Program-made: the position numbers and the translations under genes
The notes under the pieces: model-generated
The model's input: the letters and a program-made list of their open reading frames with translations, nothing else
Told to the model about the DNA's origin: nothing
Database searches by the model: none
Source of the DNA: JAEXOD01 sp964652025
GTDB lineage: Bacteria > Bacteroidota > Ignavibacteria > Ignavibacteriales > Melioribacteraceae
Assembly (NCBI GenBank): GCA_964652025.1
Contig: CAZYZX010000010.1
Location: forward strand, 62,001 to 126,000
Reading direction: 5' to 3'
DNA length: 64,000 bases
Shown here: piece by piece, positions 25,894-35,170 of the stretch
Position numbering within the stretch: position 1 is the first letter of the stretch
Layout: each line of letters starts with the position of its first letter

Positions 25894-27348
25894 ATGAAAA
25901 TAAATGGTATAGAAATAGAAAAAGTAACTGATTATTTATGGGAAATACCGGTAAGTGGAAAAATGAACGTACCAGGTAGGGTATATGCAGATTTAAGCAT
26001 GCTTGACGTTATTGGCAAAGATGAAGCTTTAAAGCAAGTAATAAATGTGGCATCGTTACCGGGTATAGTTAATTATAGTTTAGCTATGCCAGATATACAT
26101 TGGGGATATGGTTTTCCTATAGGTGGTGTGGCAGCAACAGATATAGAAAATGGTGGCGTTATTTCTCCCGGTGGTGTTGGTTATGATATTAATTGTGGTG
26201 TTAGGTTAGCCACAACTGCGTTAAGCAAAGATGACGTTTATAAAAAGATGGATAAATTAATTGCTGAATTATTTAAAACTATACCAACAGGTGTTGGTGC
26301 TTCTGGGGCAATAAAAATATTAAAACCAAACGAATTGCGGGAACTGTTAAACAAAGGTGCTAAATGGGCTGTTGAGCATGGATTTGGCACTGCACAAGAT
26401 TTAGAATATACAGAAGAGAACGGCTGCATTAATAATGTAGATTCATCTTTTATAAGTAATAAAGCTATTGAGCGCGGATTAGACCAAGCGGGCACTTTAG
26501 GTAGTGGTAATCATTTTATAGAAGTTGATTACGTTGATGAAGTTTTTAACGATGAGATTGCAAAAATTTTTGGCTTAAGAAAAAAGCAAATTGTAATTTT
26601 AATTCATACTGGTTCTAGAGGATTAGGTTATCAAATTTGTGATGAATACTTGATGCGATTTGTTAAATCTAAAACTTTTGAATCTTTTAATTTACCTGAT
26701 AAACAACTTGCTTGCATGCCGGTTAAATCTACAGAAGGTGAGGATTATATTAATGCCATGAATTGTGCAGCTAATTTTGCATGGAATAATAGACAGATAA
26801 TTATGTCCTTAGTAAAAAATTGTTTTAAGCAAGTTTTTAATATTTCAGATAAAGACTTAGATTTTAATTTACTTTACGATTTATCCCACAATATTGCAAA
26901 AATAGAAACTTATAAAATTAATGGTGTAAATAAAAAGTTATGTGTTCATAGAAAAGGTGCTACAAGAGCGTTTGGACCAAATAACGAAAAAGTGCCAACA
27001 AAATATAAAAATGTTGGTCAACCGGTGCTTATACCCGGTGATATGGGGCGTTATTCTTTTATTGCTTGTGGTACTACTAAGGCACAAGAAAGTACTTTTG
27101 GTAGTAGCTGCCACGGAGCGGGTAGGGTGCTTAGCAGAAATAAAGCGCTTAAAGCATTTGGAAAGGAAGACTTAATTGGAAATTTGAAAAAGAAGGGGAT
27201 TGTTGTTGCTGCAGATAATAAAAAAACTGTTGCAGAAGAAATTTCTGATGCTTATAAAAATGTGCAAAACGTTGTAGATATTATGCACAATAGTGGTATT
27301 ATTATTAAAGTTGCAAAAGTTAAACCATTAGGTGTTATTAAAGGTTAA
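25894..27348 (+). CDS. rtcB: RNA-splicing ligase RtcB
   Basis: A 484-residue GTP-dependent RNA ligase joining 2',3'-cyclic phosphate (3'-phosphate) and 5'-OH ends in tRNA splicing or RNA repair. Active-site motifs are all present: MPDIHWGYGFPIGG, ISPGGVGYDINCGVR with the metal Cys, GTLGSGNHFIEVD, ILIHTGSRGLGYQ, LSHNIAK, the guanylylated His region VHRKGATRAFGP, and the C-terminal GSSCHGAGRVLSR. The start is ATG 25894, two bases after the archease stop; a TTG six bases earlier is less likely. Confidence 0.97.
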   Translation: MKINGIEIEKVTDYLWEIPVSGKMNVPGRVYADLSMLDVIGKDEALKQVINVASLPGIVNYSLAMPDIHWGYGFPIGGVAATDIENGGVISPGGVGYDINCGVRLATTALSKDDVYKKMDKLIAELFKTIPTGVGASGAIKILKPNELRELLNKGAKWAVEHGFGTAQDLEYTEENGCINNVDSSFISNKAIERGLDQAGTLGSGNHFIEVDYVDEVFNDEIAKIFGLRKKQIVILIHTGSRGLGYQICDEYLMRFVKSKTFESFNLPDKQLACMPVKSTEGEDYINAMNCAANFAWNNRQIIMSLVKNCFKQVFNISDKDLDFNLLYDLSHNIAKIETYKINGVNKKLCVHRKGATRAFGPNNEKVPTKYKNVGQPVLIPGDMGRYSFIACGTTKAQESTFGSSCHGAGRVLSRNKALKAFGKEDLIGNLKKKGIVVAADNKKTVAEEISDAYKNVQNVVDIMHNSGIIIKVAKVKPLGVIKG

Positions 27349-27369
27349 ATTTATTATAAGAGGTTTTTT

Positions 27370-28314
27370 TTGTTTAGTTTTAGAACAGAGATTGATATCC
27401 CAAAGTATGATTTTTATATTAATCACAAAACGGCTGTTTTATTAATTGGCTCGTGCTTTTCTGATAATATTGGGGAATATTTACAAAAATATAAATTTAA
27501 TGTTACTACTAATCCTTTTGGTGTTCTTTATAATCCCGCTAGTATTTTTAATACATTAAATTTAGCTGCCCAAAATAAAAAATTTACAGAAAGCGATTTA
27601 ATTTTTGACCAAGACGAATACCACAGCTTTTATCATCATAGCAGTTTTTCTAATAATAGTTTAGATGTTGTGTTAGATAATATTAACAAAACAAATGAAT
27701 ATATTAATAAATTATTGCCAACATTAGATTTAGCAATTATTACATATGGAACGTCTATAGTTTATCAATATAAAGAGACGATGAGTATTGTTTCTAACTG
27801 TCATAAAATTGCAAGTAATAAATTTAATAAATTTATGCTTTCGGTAGAAGAAATTGATAATTACATTAAAAAGACAATTGAGCTATTAAAAAGCTTTAAC
27901 CCTAATATAAAAATTATCTTTACGGTTTCTCCTGTTAGGCATATAAAAAATGGTGCAATTGATAACAATTTAAGCAAAGCCAAGTTGTTTGTTGCTATTA
28001 ATAACAACCTTGGTAATAATATTTATTATTTCCCATCGTACGAAATTGTTAACGATGACTTACGAGATTATAGATTTTACAAGCGGGATTTAATTCACCC
28101 TAACGAGCTTGCAATAGAGTATATTTGGGATAAATTTGCAAATGCTTTTTTTGATGATGAAACAAAACAATTAAATAAAGAAATAGAATATATTGTTAAT
28201 GCATTAAGCCATAAACCACGCAACCCACAATCAGAAAAGCATAAAGCTTTTATTCAAACTGTTACTAATAAAATTAAACAGATACAAGAAAAATATAACA
28301 ATATAGTTTTTTGA
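27370..28314 (+). CDS. GSCFA domain protein
   Basis: A 314-residue protein with the GSCFA signature near the N-terminus (LLIGSCFSDNIGEYL, about residues 25-39) and the family continuation NPFGVLYNPASI. The fold is SGNH/GDSL-hydrolase-like: GSCFS would be block I and the C-terminal DLIHPNELA carries the DxxH dyad. Small ester-hydrolase activity is therefore plausible, but no substrate is known for this family. There is no signal peptide. The start is a TTG preceded by AAGAGG. It lies 21 bases after rtcB and probably ends that operon. Confidence 0.85.
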   Translation: MFSFRTEIDIPKYDFYINHKTAVLLIGSCFSDNIGEYLQKYKFNVTTNPFGVLYNPASIFNTLNLAAQNKKFTESDLIFDQDEYHSFYHHSSFSNNSLDVVLDNINKTNEYINKLLPTLDLAIITYGTSIVYQYKETMSIVSNCHKIASNKFNKFMLSVEEIDNYIKKTIELLKSFNPNIKIIFTVSPVRHIKNGAIDNNLSKAKLFVAINNNLGNNIYYFPSYEIVNDDLRDYRFYKRDLIHPNELAIEYIWDKFANAFFDDETKQLNKEIEYIVNALSHKPRNPQSEKHKAFIQTVTNKIKQIQEKYNNIVF

Positions 28315-28331
28315 TTAACCACTTATTTAAC

Positions 28332-28362
28332 TTGCTATAGCTATTAATTAAGTTTATTTTTG
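28332..28362 (+). promoter_or_regulatory. Bacteroidota-type promoter of the restriction-modification pair
   Basis: TTG at 28332-28334, a 20-base spacer, and TATTTTTG at 28355-28362 match the -33/-7 pattern. The ATG is at 28389, giving a predicted leader of about 20 bases. It lies in the gap after the GSCFA gene. Confidence 0.5.
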
Positions 28363-28388
28363 TTTAATAAAATTTATATAATTAGAAA

Positions 28389-29267
28389 ATGAATAATAGA
28401 TTAATAATAGAATTAGGTGACGCAAAAGAAGTATTAAAAAAATATCCTGATAATTATGTAGATTTGATAGTAACTTCTCCACCATATGCAGATAGACGCA
28501 AAAACACTTATGGAGGTATTTCACCAGATAAATATGTAGAATGGTTTTTGCCAATAAGCGAGCAGTTATTAAGAGTATTAAAGCCTTCAGGTACATTTAT
28601 ATTAAATATTAAAGAAAAAGCTGAAAATGGCGAACGTCATACTTATGTAATAGAATTAATTTTAGCATTACGTAAACAAGGTTGGTTATGGACAGAGGAG
28701 TTTATTTGGCATAAGAAAAATAGCTATCCTGGCAAATGGCCCAACAGATTTAGAGATGCATGGGAAAGACTACTTCAATTTAATAAAAGCAAAAACTTTA
28801 ACATGTATCAAGAAAGTGTTATGGTGCCAGTTGGTGATTGGGCTAAACAAAGGCTAAAAAATTTAAGCGAAGTTGATAAAATAAGAGATATTTCTAAAAG
28901 CGGAAGTGGCTTTGGTAAAAATATTTCTAATTGGATGAAACGGGATTATGTTTATCCTACAAATGTTTTACATATGGCAACAGAATGTAATAACAAAAAT
29001 CATAGCGCAGCATTTCCAATCGCTTTACCAGAGTGGTTTATTAAACTATTTACTAAAGAAAATGATGTGGTTTTAGACCCATTTATGGGGAGTGGAACCA
29101 CTTTAATTGCTGCTTCTAATTTGAATAGAGTTGCTTTTGGTATTGATATTTTACCCGAATATTATGATATGGTTAAGAATTATTTTGTATTAAAGGAATC
29201 TGAGCAGAAAATAAATTTTGATTACGAGGATATTGATGGGGAAATTGAACTTAGAAGATGTGATTGA
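28389..29267 (+). CDS. Type II DNA methyltransferase (N4-cytosine/N6-adenine class)
   Basis: A 292-residue S-adenosylmethionine-dependent DNA methylase. The catalytic motif IV is TSPPYADRR (about residues 34-42) and the AdoMet-binding motif I is DPFMGSGTTLIAA (about residues 233-245); this IV-before-I order is the beta class. The SPPY form of motif IV is common among N4-cytosine methylases, so m4C is the better guess. No separate target-recognition protein is present. It overlaps by 32 bases the gene for a restriction endonuclease and is presumably its protective partner. The target sequence cannot be deduced. Confidence 0.92.
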   Translation: MNNRLIIELGDAKEVLKKYPDNYVDLIVTSPPYADRRKNTYGGISPDKYVEWFLPISEQLLRVLKPSGTFILNIKEKAENGERHTYVIELILALRKQGWLWTEEFIWHKKNSYPGKWPNRFRDAWERLLQFNKSKNFNMYQESVMVPVGDWAKQRLKNLSEVDKIRDISKSGSGFGKNISNWMKRDYVYPTNVLHMATECNNKNHSAAFPIALPEWFIKLFTKENDVVLDPFMGSGTTLIAASNLNRVAFGIDILPEYYDMVKNYFVLKESEQKINFDYEDIDGEIELRRCD

Positions 29268-29967
29268 ATATGTAGAAAAGAATATACAAACTTTTCATGA
29301 TAACAGATTAAATAGATTAAACAATTTAAAGTTGACCAAAATCTTAAAAAGAAAAAATCCTTATTTGTTTAAAGCCAAAAATATTGAAAATGCTAATGAT
29401 TTTGTTAAAAATATATTAGATTCTTTCTTATCCTCGCAAGAAGAAACATTGTTTGGTAGTTGGCTAGAAGGATTAGCTATTTTTATTAATCAAAAAGTTT
29501 ATAATGGTCGCAAATCGGGTATTACAGGAATTGATTTAGAATTTGAAAATGAACAAAAAAAGTATATTGTTAGTATTAAATCTGGTCCTAAATGGGGTAA
29601 TAGTAGCCAAATTAAAAAAATGATTTCTGATTTTGATAGGGCAAGAAAAACTTTATTAACAAGCAATAGTAAATTGGAAATAATAGCAGTAAATGGATGT
29701 TGCTATGGTGTGGATGAAAGTTCTTATAAATTAGGTAATTATTATAAATATTGTGGTAAAAATTTTTGGCACTTTATTTCTGGCGAAGAAAATTTATATA
29801 TAGATATTATTGAACCTTTAGGAACTAATGCATTTAAGCAAAACGAAAAATTTAAACAATCTTATGATATCTTGTTAAATAAGTTTGTTAAAGAGTTTTT
29901 AAGTGAATTTTGTTCTAATGGGCAAATTGATTGGGAAAAATTAGTTATTTTTAATTCTGGAAAATAA
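29236..29967 (+). CDS. Type II restriction endonuclease, probably PmeII-like
   Basis: A 243-residue protein. The middle region (about residues 75-125) has WLEGLAIFINQKVYNGRKSG, then TGIDLEFE and YIVSIKSGPKWGNSSQIKK. This gives a PD-(D/E)xK-type nuclease core in which Asp of GIDLEF and Lys of SIK would be catalytic. The segment resembles what I remember of PmeII-family enzymes. Start at ATG 29236, preceded by GAGG; the upstream TTG at 29218 is less likely. It is translationally linked with the methylase gene. Recognition sequence unknown. Confidence 0.75.
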   Translation: MGKLNLEDVIEYVEKNIQTFHDNRLNRLNNLKLTKILKRKNPYLFKAKNIENANDFVKNILDSFLSSQEETLFGSWLEGLAIFINQKVYNGRKSGITGIDLEFENEQKKYIVSIKSGPKWGNSSQIKKMISDFDRARKTLLTSNSKLEIIAVNGCCYGVDESSYKLGNYYKYCGKNFWHFISGEENLYIDIIEPLGTNAFKQNEKFKQSYDILLNKFVKEFLSEFCSNGQIDWEKLVIFNSGK

Positions 29968-29976
29968 GGAGATTTT

Positions 29977-32025
29977 ATGAAAAAGATATTAGTTATGATT
30001 ATATTAGGATACTCGTGTATTTTTTCTCAGCAGTATAAGGCGGTGCTATTTGTTGGTAGTGGGCTTTCATCTCAAGAAAAATTAACGGCAATGGCATTAA
30101 TTGGTATAGCTAATAGAGATAGTGCTCGTGTTTTTATGTATAATATGTACGAAACTTGGAGCTATACACAAACAGATGAAAAATGGTCTCAAATATACAT
30201 TCAAAAAGGGAATGTTAGATTTGATACTATTAGAACAGTTGCAGCACTAATAAATAGATTTAGATATTTAATAAACGGGGGTATAACATACGCACCAAAC
30301 AGAATTTTTGGTAATTTTACGGGACAATCTTTTATGTGGCAAGGTGAATATGCCGCACTTATTGGTGGCTTAACAGATAGATTACCCGTAACAACTTCTC
30401 AAGCTATAGCGTATAATCTTAATATTGCAGATTCTGTTTTATTGGTAGATTATTTTGATGGTGACGAACCTGTAAAAGTACCGGGTAAATTAGAATTAAC
30501 ATCGCATGCTTGGAATAATGCGGCACTATCTGAAGAAAATAAATATTTAACAATTTTAAATTGGGGCATACAATATTTATTACCAAGGTGTAACCCAGAA
30601 AAATTTTACATAAGAGAAATTACAGATTTTGCAATTAAATACAGAATGTTTCAAGTTAACTTAGCAGGGACTGATGATTTAGATTTAAACAGTATGCCCA
30701 CAGCTCGCGCCGATGTTTTAGAAAACACATTAAATTACTTAAAGCAAAAAAATAATGGCAAAATTTTTAATATTTATGGTTGGATACACCCGGAACCGAT
30801 GAACCAATGGTTCGCTTTTTTTGGCTCTGCATTTCACGAAACGCTTTTAGGTAACTTATCTTGGCATTCTTCTTTTCCTGTAGCAGAAAGGGAATATAAA
30901 CCTGCTGCTATGGTTAACCCAGATACTATAAATTTAGATCCAAATAAAAGATACATTACTTTTATTGGTACAGAAGGGGATGCAGGGAATTGGGTTATTG
31001 GTTTGCAATCTGGCGCTTGGCTTTCTAGTGCACGCGGGTCTGTGCCTGTAAATTGGGGTTGGAATTTACATTTGTTCGATTTATGCCCATTTATTGCGTC
31101 TTATTATTTTGATACTGCTACGCCTAACGATGGTTTTATTAGTGTTACGTCTCCACTTGGTTATGTTTATCCAGATTTGTGGGGCGATGAAGTTTTACCC
31201 GATGCAATTAGCAAAACCAGAGCTTTAATGCAAAAGTTTAATATGAAAGAAATTTATGCTTATAAACATTATGCTGGTAGTGGTACTATGGTTTATAGAG
31301 GTAAAACAATTAGTAATAGTTTTAACTTTTTAAGGCTTGCAAACTTTCAAAATGCTATAAACACAACTTTAACAATGCTTTTTGACCCACAATTAAATTC
31401 CCAAGTGCCAACAATTAGATATAATGCTTTAATGTTTAGCCACACGGGTGATGGTAGTTTTTATGGAGATGCTAGTAATTTGGATAATATGGCAAATAGA
31501 ATTATTAATAAGTTAAAAACGCAAAACAAGCCGGCATTTTTATTAGCGGGATACCAACGTTTAAGACAAGATGATTTTGCAAACAGAACCGACCCAGGTA
31601 ATAGCGATATATCTATTCCTCGATTACTTCAAGTTGTAAATAAAATTAAAGCAGATCCTGTTGTAGGACAATCTACAGAAGTAGTTACTATTGAAAAAAT
31701 GGCAATTTTAATGCGTAAATATATGGGCTTAAGTGATGTAGAAGAAAATTCGCTAAATCCAAAAAGTATTGTATTAAATCAAAATTACCCAAATCCTTTT
31801 AATCCAACCACAATAATTAGCTTTTATTTACCTAATAGCGGTAACGTTACGCTAAAAGTATACGATATTTTAGGAAAAGAAGTTGCAACTATTATTGATG
31901 AATATTTAAATAATGGATATTATGAGAGAATTTTTTATGCAAATAATTTAAGTAGCGGTGTTTATTTTTATAAAATTAGTTGTAATAGCTTTACTGATAC
32001 TAAAAAAATGATTTTAGTAAAATAA
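29977..32025 (+). CDS. T9SS-secreted GxGYxYP-family-like protein
   Basis: A 682-residue protein. A signal peptide (residues 1-17, ending IFSQ) leads to a body resembling GxGYxYP proteins, which are putative glycan-active enzymes: SPLGYVYPDLWG at about 390 is a variant of the name-giving motif, and FSHTGDGSFYGD and LLAGYQRLRQDDF also fit. The C-terminus (about 600-682) is a T9SS type A domain (LNQNYPNPFNPTTI, GVYFYKI, TKKMILVK). It is probably exported to the surface. A strong ribosome site (AAGGAG) precedes the ATG, 9 bases after the restriction gene. Enzyme activity is unproven. Confidence 0.7.
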   Translation: MKKILVMIILGYSCIFSQQYKAVLFVGSGLSSQEKLTAMALIGIANRDSARVFMYNMYETWSYTQTDEKWSQIYIQKGNVRFDTIRTVAALINRFRYLINGGITYAPNRIFGNFTGQSFMWQGEYAALIGGLTDRLPVTTSQAIAYNLNIADSVLLVDYFDGDEPVKVPGKLELTSHAWNNAALSEENKYLTILNWGIQYLLPRCNPEKFYIREITDFAIKYRMFQVNLAGTDDLDLNSMPTARADVLENTLNYLKQKNNGKIFNIYGWIHPEPMNQWFAFFGSAFHETLLGNLSWHSSFPVAEREYKPAAMVNPDTINLDPNKRYITFIGTEGDAGNWVIGLQSGAWLSSARGSVPVNWGWNLHLFDLCPFIASYYFDTATPNDGFISVTSPLGYVYPDLWGDEVLPDAISKTRALMQKFNMKEIYAYKHYAGSGTMVYRGKTISNSFNFLRLANFQNAINTTLTMLFDPQLNSQVPTIRYNALMFSHTGDGSFYGDASNLDNMANRIINKLKTQNKPAFLLAGYQRLRQDDFANRTDPGNSDISIPRLLQVVNKIKADPVVGQSTEVVTIEKMAILMRKYMGLSDVEENSLNPKSIVLNQNYPNPFNPTTIISFYLPNSGNVTLKVYDILGKEVATIIDEYLNNGYYERIFYANNLSSGVYFYKISCNSFTDTKKMILVK

Positions 32026-32143
32026 AATCAATTAAATATTAAAATTTTTTTATTTATTACTTGTATAAAATTAAATATAAAACTAAATTATAAAGTAAAA
32101 TAAATAATAATTGCTTATCGAAAAAAATATACAATTTAATAAT

Positions 32144-35100
32144 ATGCTTACAAAAATAATTCAAAAAAGATATTTTTATCTTTGTTTGTTAACCTTATTA
32201 ATTTTAATTACACAGGTTACATATGGGCAAAGAGGAAAAATAAGCGGAGTAGTTACAGATTTTAATACCAAAGAGCCACTGGTAGGAGTAAACGTATATA
32301 TTGTAGGTACAACAATAGGCTCTACAACAGATGCAGATGGTAAATACGTAATATTAAACGTATTACCGGGTAATTACTCTGTTGCTGCAAGTATGGTAGG
32401 TTATGGCAAGTTGGTTTATAGTGATGTACAGGTGTTTATAGACCGAACAACTGAGCTAAATTTTAAGCTTAAAGATGAATCTGTGCAAATGGAACAAGTG
32501 GTTATTGTTGCAGAAAAGCCAAAAATTGTTAAAGACCAAACAAGCAGCGCAACCACAATAGATGATATACAGCTAAAAAGCGCCCCAATAGAAGGCTTGC
32601 GTGGTGCATTAGATTTAACCGCTTCGTTTCAAAAAAATGAAAAGGGAGATTACACTGTCCGCGGTAGTGGTACTTACGAAGTTAAATTCCAAATTAATGG
32701 AGTAGACCAACAAACTACAAATACAAGTATACCAGGTTATGGTGGAGCAGATAAAGCTAATAATAGTTGGAAATATGATGTTAACCCATTAGGTGTTCAA
32801 CAAATTCAGCTTATAAGTGGTGGTTTTTCTGCAGAGTATGGAAATGCTCAAGCGGGTGTTGTTAAAGTTGTATTAAAAGAAGGGGATAGCAAAATAAAAG
32901 GGGAAGCAAGGATGGAATACCGTCCTGCTGGCTTATACCATTATGGCAAATATGTTTATTCTACTGATAATTTTGAATGGAAAAAATGGGGTGATATAAA
33001 TAATTGGTATGCAAATCAAAAAAATGTTATAAAAGATATAAGCCCTTATCTTTACAATAGGCTATATGTTCAAAATAACGCAACTGCTGCAGATAGCCAA
33101 AGAGCTAAAGATGAAATTGCATGGGCATATGGTGTTTGGCTTAAAAATCATACACCAAGCGAAGATAACCCTTTAGGCGTTTACGATTATAGAAATCATA
33201 TTTATACACGTTATATGGTTGGCTTTGGTGGACCGTTAGGTACAAATCCAGAGTTATTAAAATTTTATTTTTCTGGTGAGTATAGAAAAAATCCAACTCG
33301 TTTACCTACCAGTGAAAAAGACCAAATTTACCAGAATTATATCTTAAATTTAACTTATAAACCTGTTCCAGAACATAAATTTAGATTTATGGGTAGTTTC
33401 CAAAAATATAAAGGTGGTTTATTTAGCGGTTCATCTGATATTAGGTGGAGTGGTTTATCTAATACATCAGAATCATCTAAGTATGCAGTTTATCAAGACC
33501 CAATTAGAACTGAACAGACTGTAGCACAAAGTTTAAATTGGGTTTATACAATTAACACAAACTCGTTTTTTGAAACTAATATAGCTCATCAAAATGAAGT
33601 TTATCAATTGCCTTATATTTACATCCCGGGCTTTAATAGTTCTGTAGATAGATTAGACAGCCTTGCAGACCCACGCGGTACTATATTAAAAAGTGGTATT
33701 TGGTGGGATCATGATTACTTTTTAAGACTTGATGCTGCGAGCACTAATTTTTACCAAGATTATAGAGCAGAAAACTACAGCATTACAATTGATTACACAA
33801 ACCAAATTTTAAAGACAAATTTATTAAAAGCTGGATTTAGATTTTATTATTGGGATATTTTTAATAATGGTGTAGCTTATAGTTTTAGAACTAATAGTTA
33901 TGTTGCCCATTATGGCGTAGCAGAGTATTATAAGGCTTATCCATATAATTATGCTTTTTATATTCAAGATAAAATGGAATATGAAGGGATGGTTGCAAAC
34001 TTGGGTGTAAGATTTGAAGCTTATAACTTTCAATCTAATAAACCATATGATAGATTTAATCCATTTTACCCAGGTACAGAAAGACCAGGCGTATATGGAG
34101 ACCCGAGAACTATACCATCTAAAACGCAATATGTAGTTTTACCGCGCGTTGGTGTATCTTTCCCAATTGGAGAAAACACAGCTTTTAGAATTCAGTACGG
34201 GCATTTTGCTTCTATGCCAATTTTTACTCAAGCACTTACAACTAAAACTTACCGCGGTTGGAGTGCACTTGGTAACCCAGACCTTGAACCTAAAAAGACA
34301 ATTAATTACGAGTTTGGTATTCAACAAGTTATAGATGAAAACCATCGTATTGATATTGCTATTTATTATAATGATAGAGTATCCCAAATAGGTATACAAG
34401 ATGTTGCAGCTTTAACGGGTGATTTACGATATTTTTCTGCATTTAATAATAATAACGAACCTTTGTATTTATATCAATCTTTTGAAAATAATAGATTTGG
34501 TTCTACAATAGGAATTGAAGCAACGTTTGAAAAAGTTAGTATTGGGAATTGGTCTTATAGATTAAGTTATAACTTATCTCAAACTACCGAAGGGCGATAT
34601 GGCTATGCGGTGTTGTATCCAGATAACTCCCGCAACTATGCATTGCGTAGCACTACGGGCGAGTTTTTATCACCATACGATAGAACTCATAGCTTTAGAG
34701 GATTATTACAATACTCACTTAAATCTGGTGAAGGTATTGAAATTTTTGGGTTTAAACCTTTTGAAAATTCAGTTTTTGGTCTTTCTTACACTGTTCAAAG
34801 TGGTTTACCATTTACATACGTAACAGATTTTGATTTGAAAGATATTAGTTATAATAGAAGATATCCATTAGAATCTAATTTTGATTTTAATTTTAATAAA
34901 GATATCTATTTTTCCGGCGTTAAATTAATAATTGGCTTAAGGGTAATGAATTTATTTAATAATAAGTGGTTAACACCAATGGATAGCCAATCTGACCAAC
35001 AAGATAAAATTGCTTGGGTAGAGTATGGTGTAACAATGGATAACCCAGTGGATAACCCTACTAAACGTAGTTATTTACTTTACCCATTTAGAACATATAA

Positions 35101-35146
35101 AAATACACCAACACAGTTTATATTTACTGTTGGACTTGGTTTTTGA
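32144..35146 (+). CDS. SusC-like TonB-dependent receptor with CarboxypepD_reg-like N-terminal domain
   Basis: A 1000-residue outer-membrane receptor. A signal peptide (ending VTYGQ) is followed by a carboxypeptidase-regulatory-like domain (GKISGVVTDFNTKEPLVGVN, then DADGKYVILNVLPGNY), a plug domain (about 120-230, VRGSGTYEVKFQINGVD, GGFSAEYGNAQAGVV) and a large beta-barrel. The barrel ends with the aromatic strand FIFTVGLGF. ATG 32144 was chosen since the TTG at 32111 would precede the signal peptide with a charged extension. No SusD gene follows; the next genes are a secreted FlgD-tailed protein and a PorV-like protein. The substrate is unknown. Confidence 0.9.
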   Translation: MLTKIIQKRYFYLCLLTLLILITQVTYGQRGKISGVVTDFNTKEPLVGVNVYIVGTTIGSTTDADGKYVILNVLPGNYSVAASMVGYGKLVYSDVQVFIDRTTELNFKLKDESVQMEQVVIVAEKPKIVKDQTSSATTIDDIQLKSAPIEGLRGALDLTASFQKNEKGDYTVRGSGTYEVKFQINGVDQQTTNTSIPGYGGADKANNSWKYDVNPLGVQQIQLISGGFSAEYGNAQAGVVKVVLKEGDSKIKGEARMEYRPAGLYHYGKYVYSTDNFEWKKWGDINNWYANQKNVIKDISPYLYNRLYVQNNATAADSQRAKDEIAWAYGVWLKNHTPSEDNPLGVYDYRNHIYTRYMVGFGGPLGTNPELLKFYFSGEYRKNPTRLPTSEKDQIYQNYILNLTYKPVPEHKFRFMGSFQKYKGGLFSGSSDIRWSGLSNTSESSKYAVYQDPIRTEQTVAQSLNWVYTINTNSFFETNIAHQNEVYQLPYIYIPGFNSSVDRLDSLADPRGTILKSGIWWDHDYFLRLDAASTNFYQDYRAENYSITIDYTNQILKTNLLKAGFRFYYWDIFNNGVAYSFRTNSYVAHYGVAEYYKAYPYNYAFYIQDKMEYEGMVANLGVRFEAYNFQSNKPYDRFNPFYPGTERPGVYGDPRTIPSKTQYVVLPRVGVSFPIGENTAFRIQYGHFASMPIFTQALTTKTYRGWSALGNPDLEPKKTINYEFGIQQVIDENHRIDIAIYYNDRVSQIGIQDVAALTGDLRYFSAFNNNNEPLYLYQSFENNRFGSTIGIEATFEKVSIGNWSYRLSYNLSQTTEGRYGYAVLYPDNSRNYALRSTTGEFLSPYDRTHSFRGLLQYSLKSGEGIEIFGFKPFENSVFGLSYTVQSGLPFTYVTDFDLKDISYNRRYPLESNFDFNFNKDIYFSGVKLIIGLRVMNLFNNKWLTPMDSQSDQQDKIAWVEYGVTMDNPVDNPTKRSYLLYPFRTYKNTPTQFIFTVGLGF

Positions 35147-35170
35147 TAACAATTTGGATAATTAAAGTTT

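Noticed and set aside
26942..27175. A 77-residue plus-strand frame inside rtcB
   Set aside because: It overlaps highly conserved RtcB motifs in another frame and shows no family resemblance.
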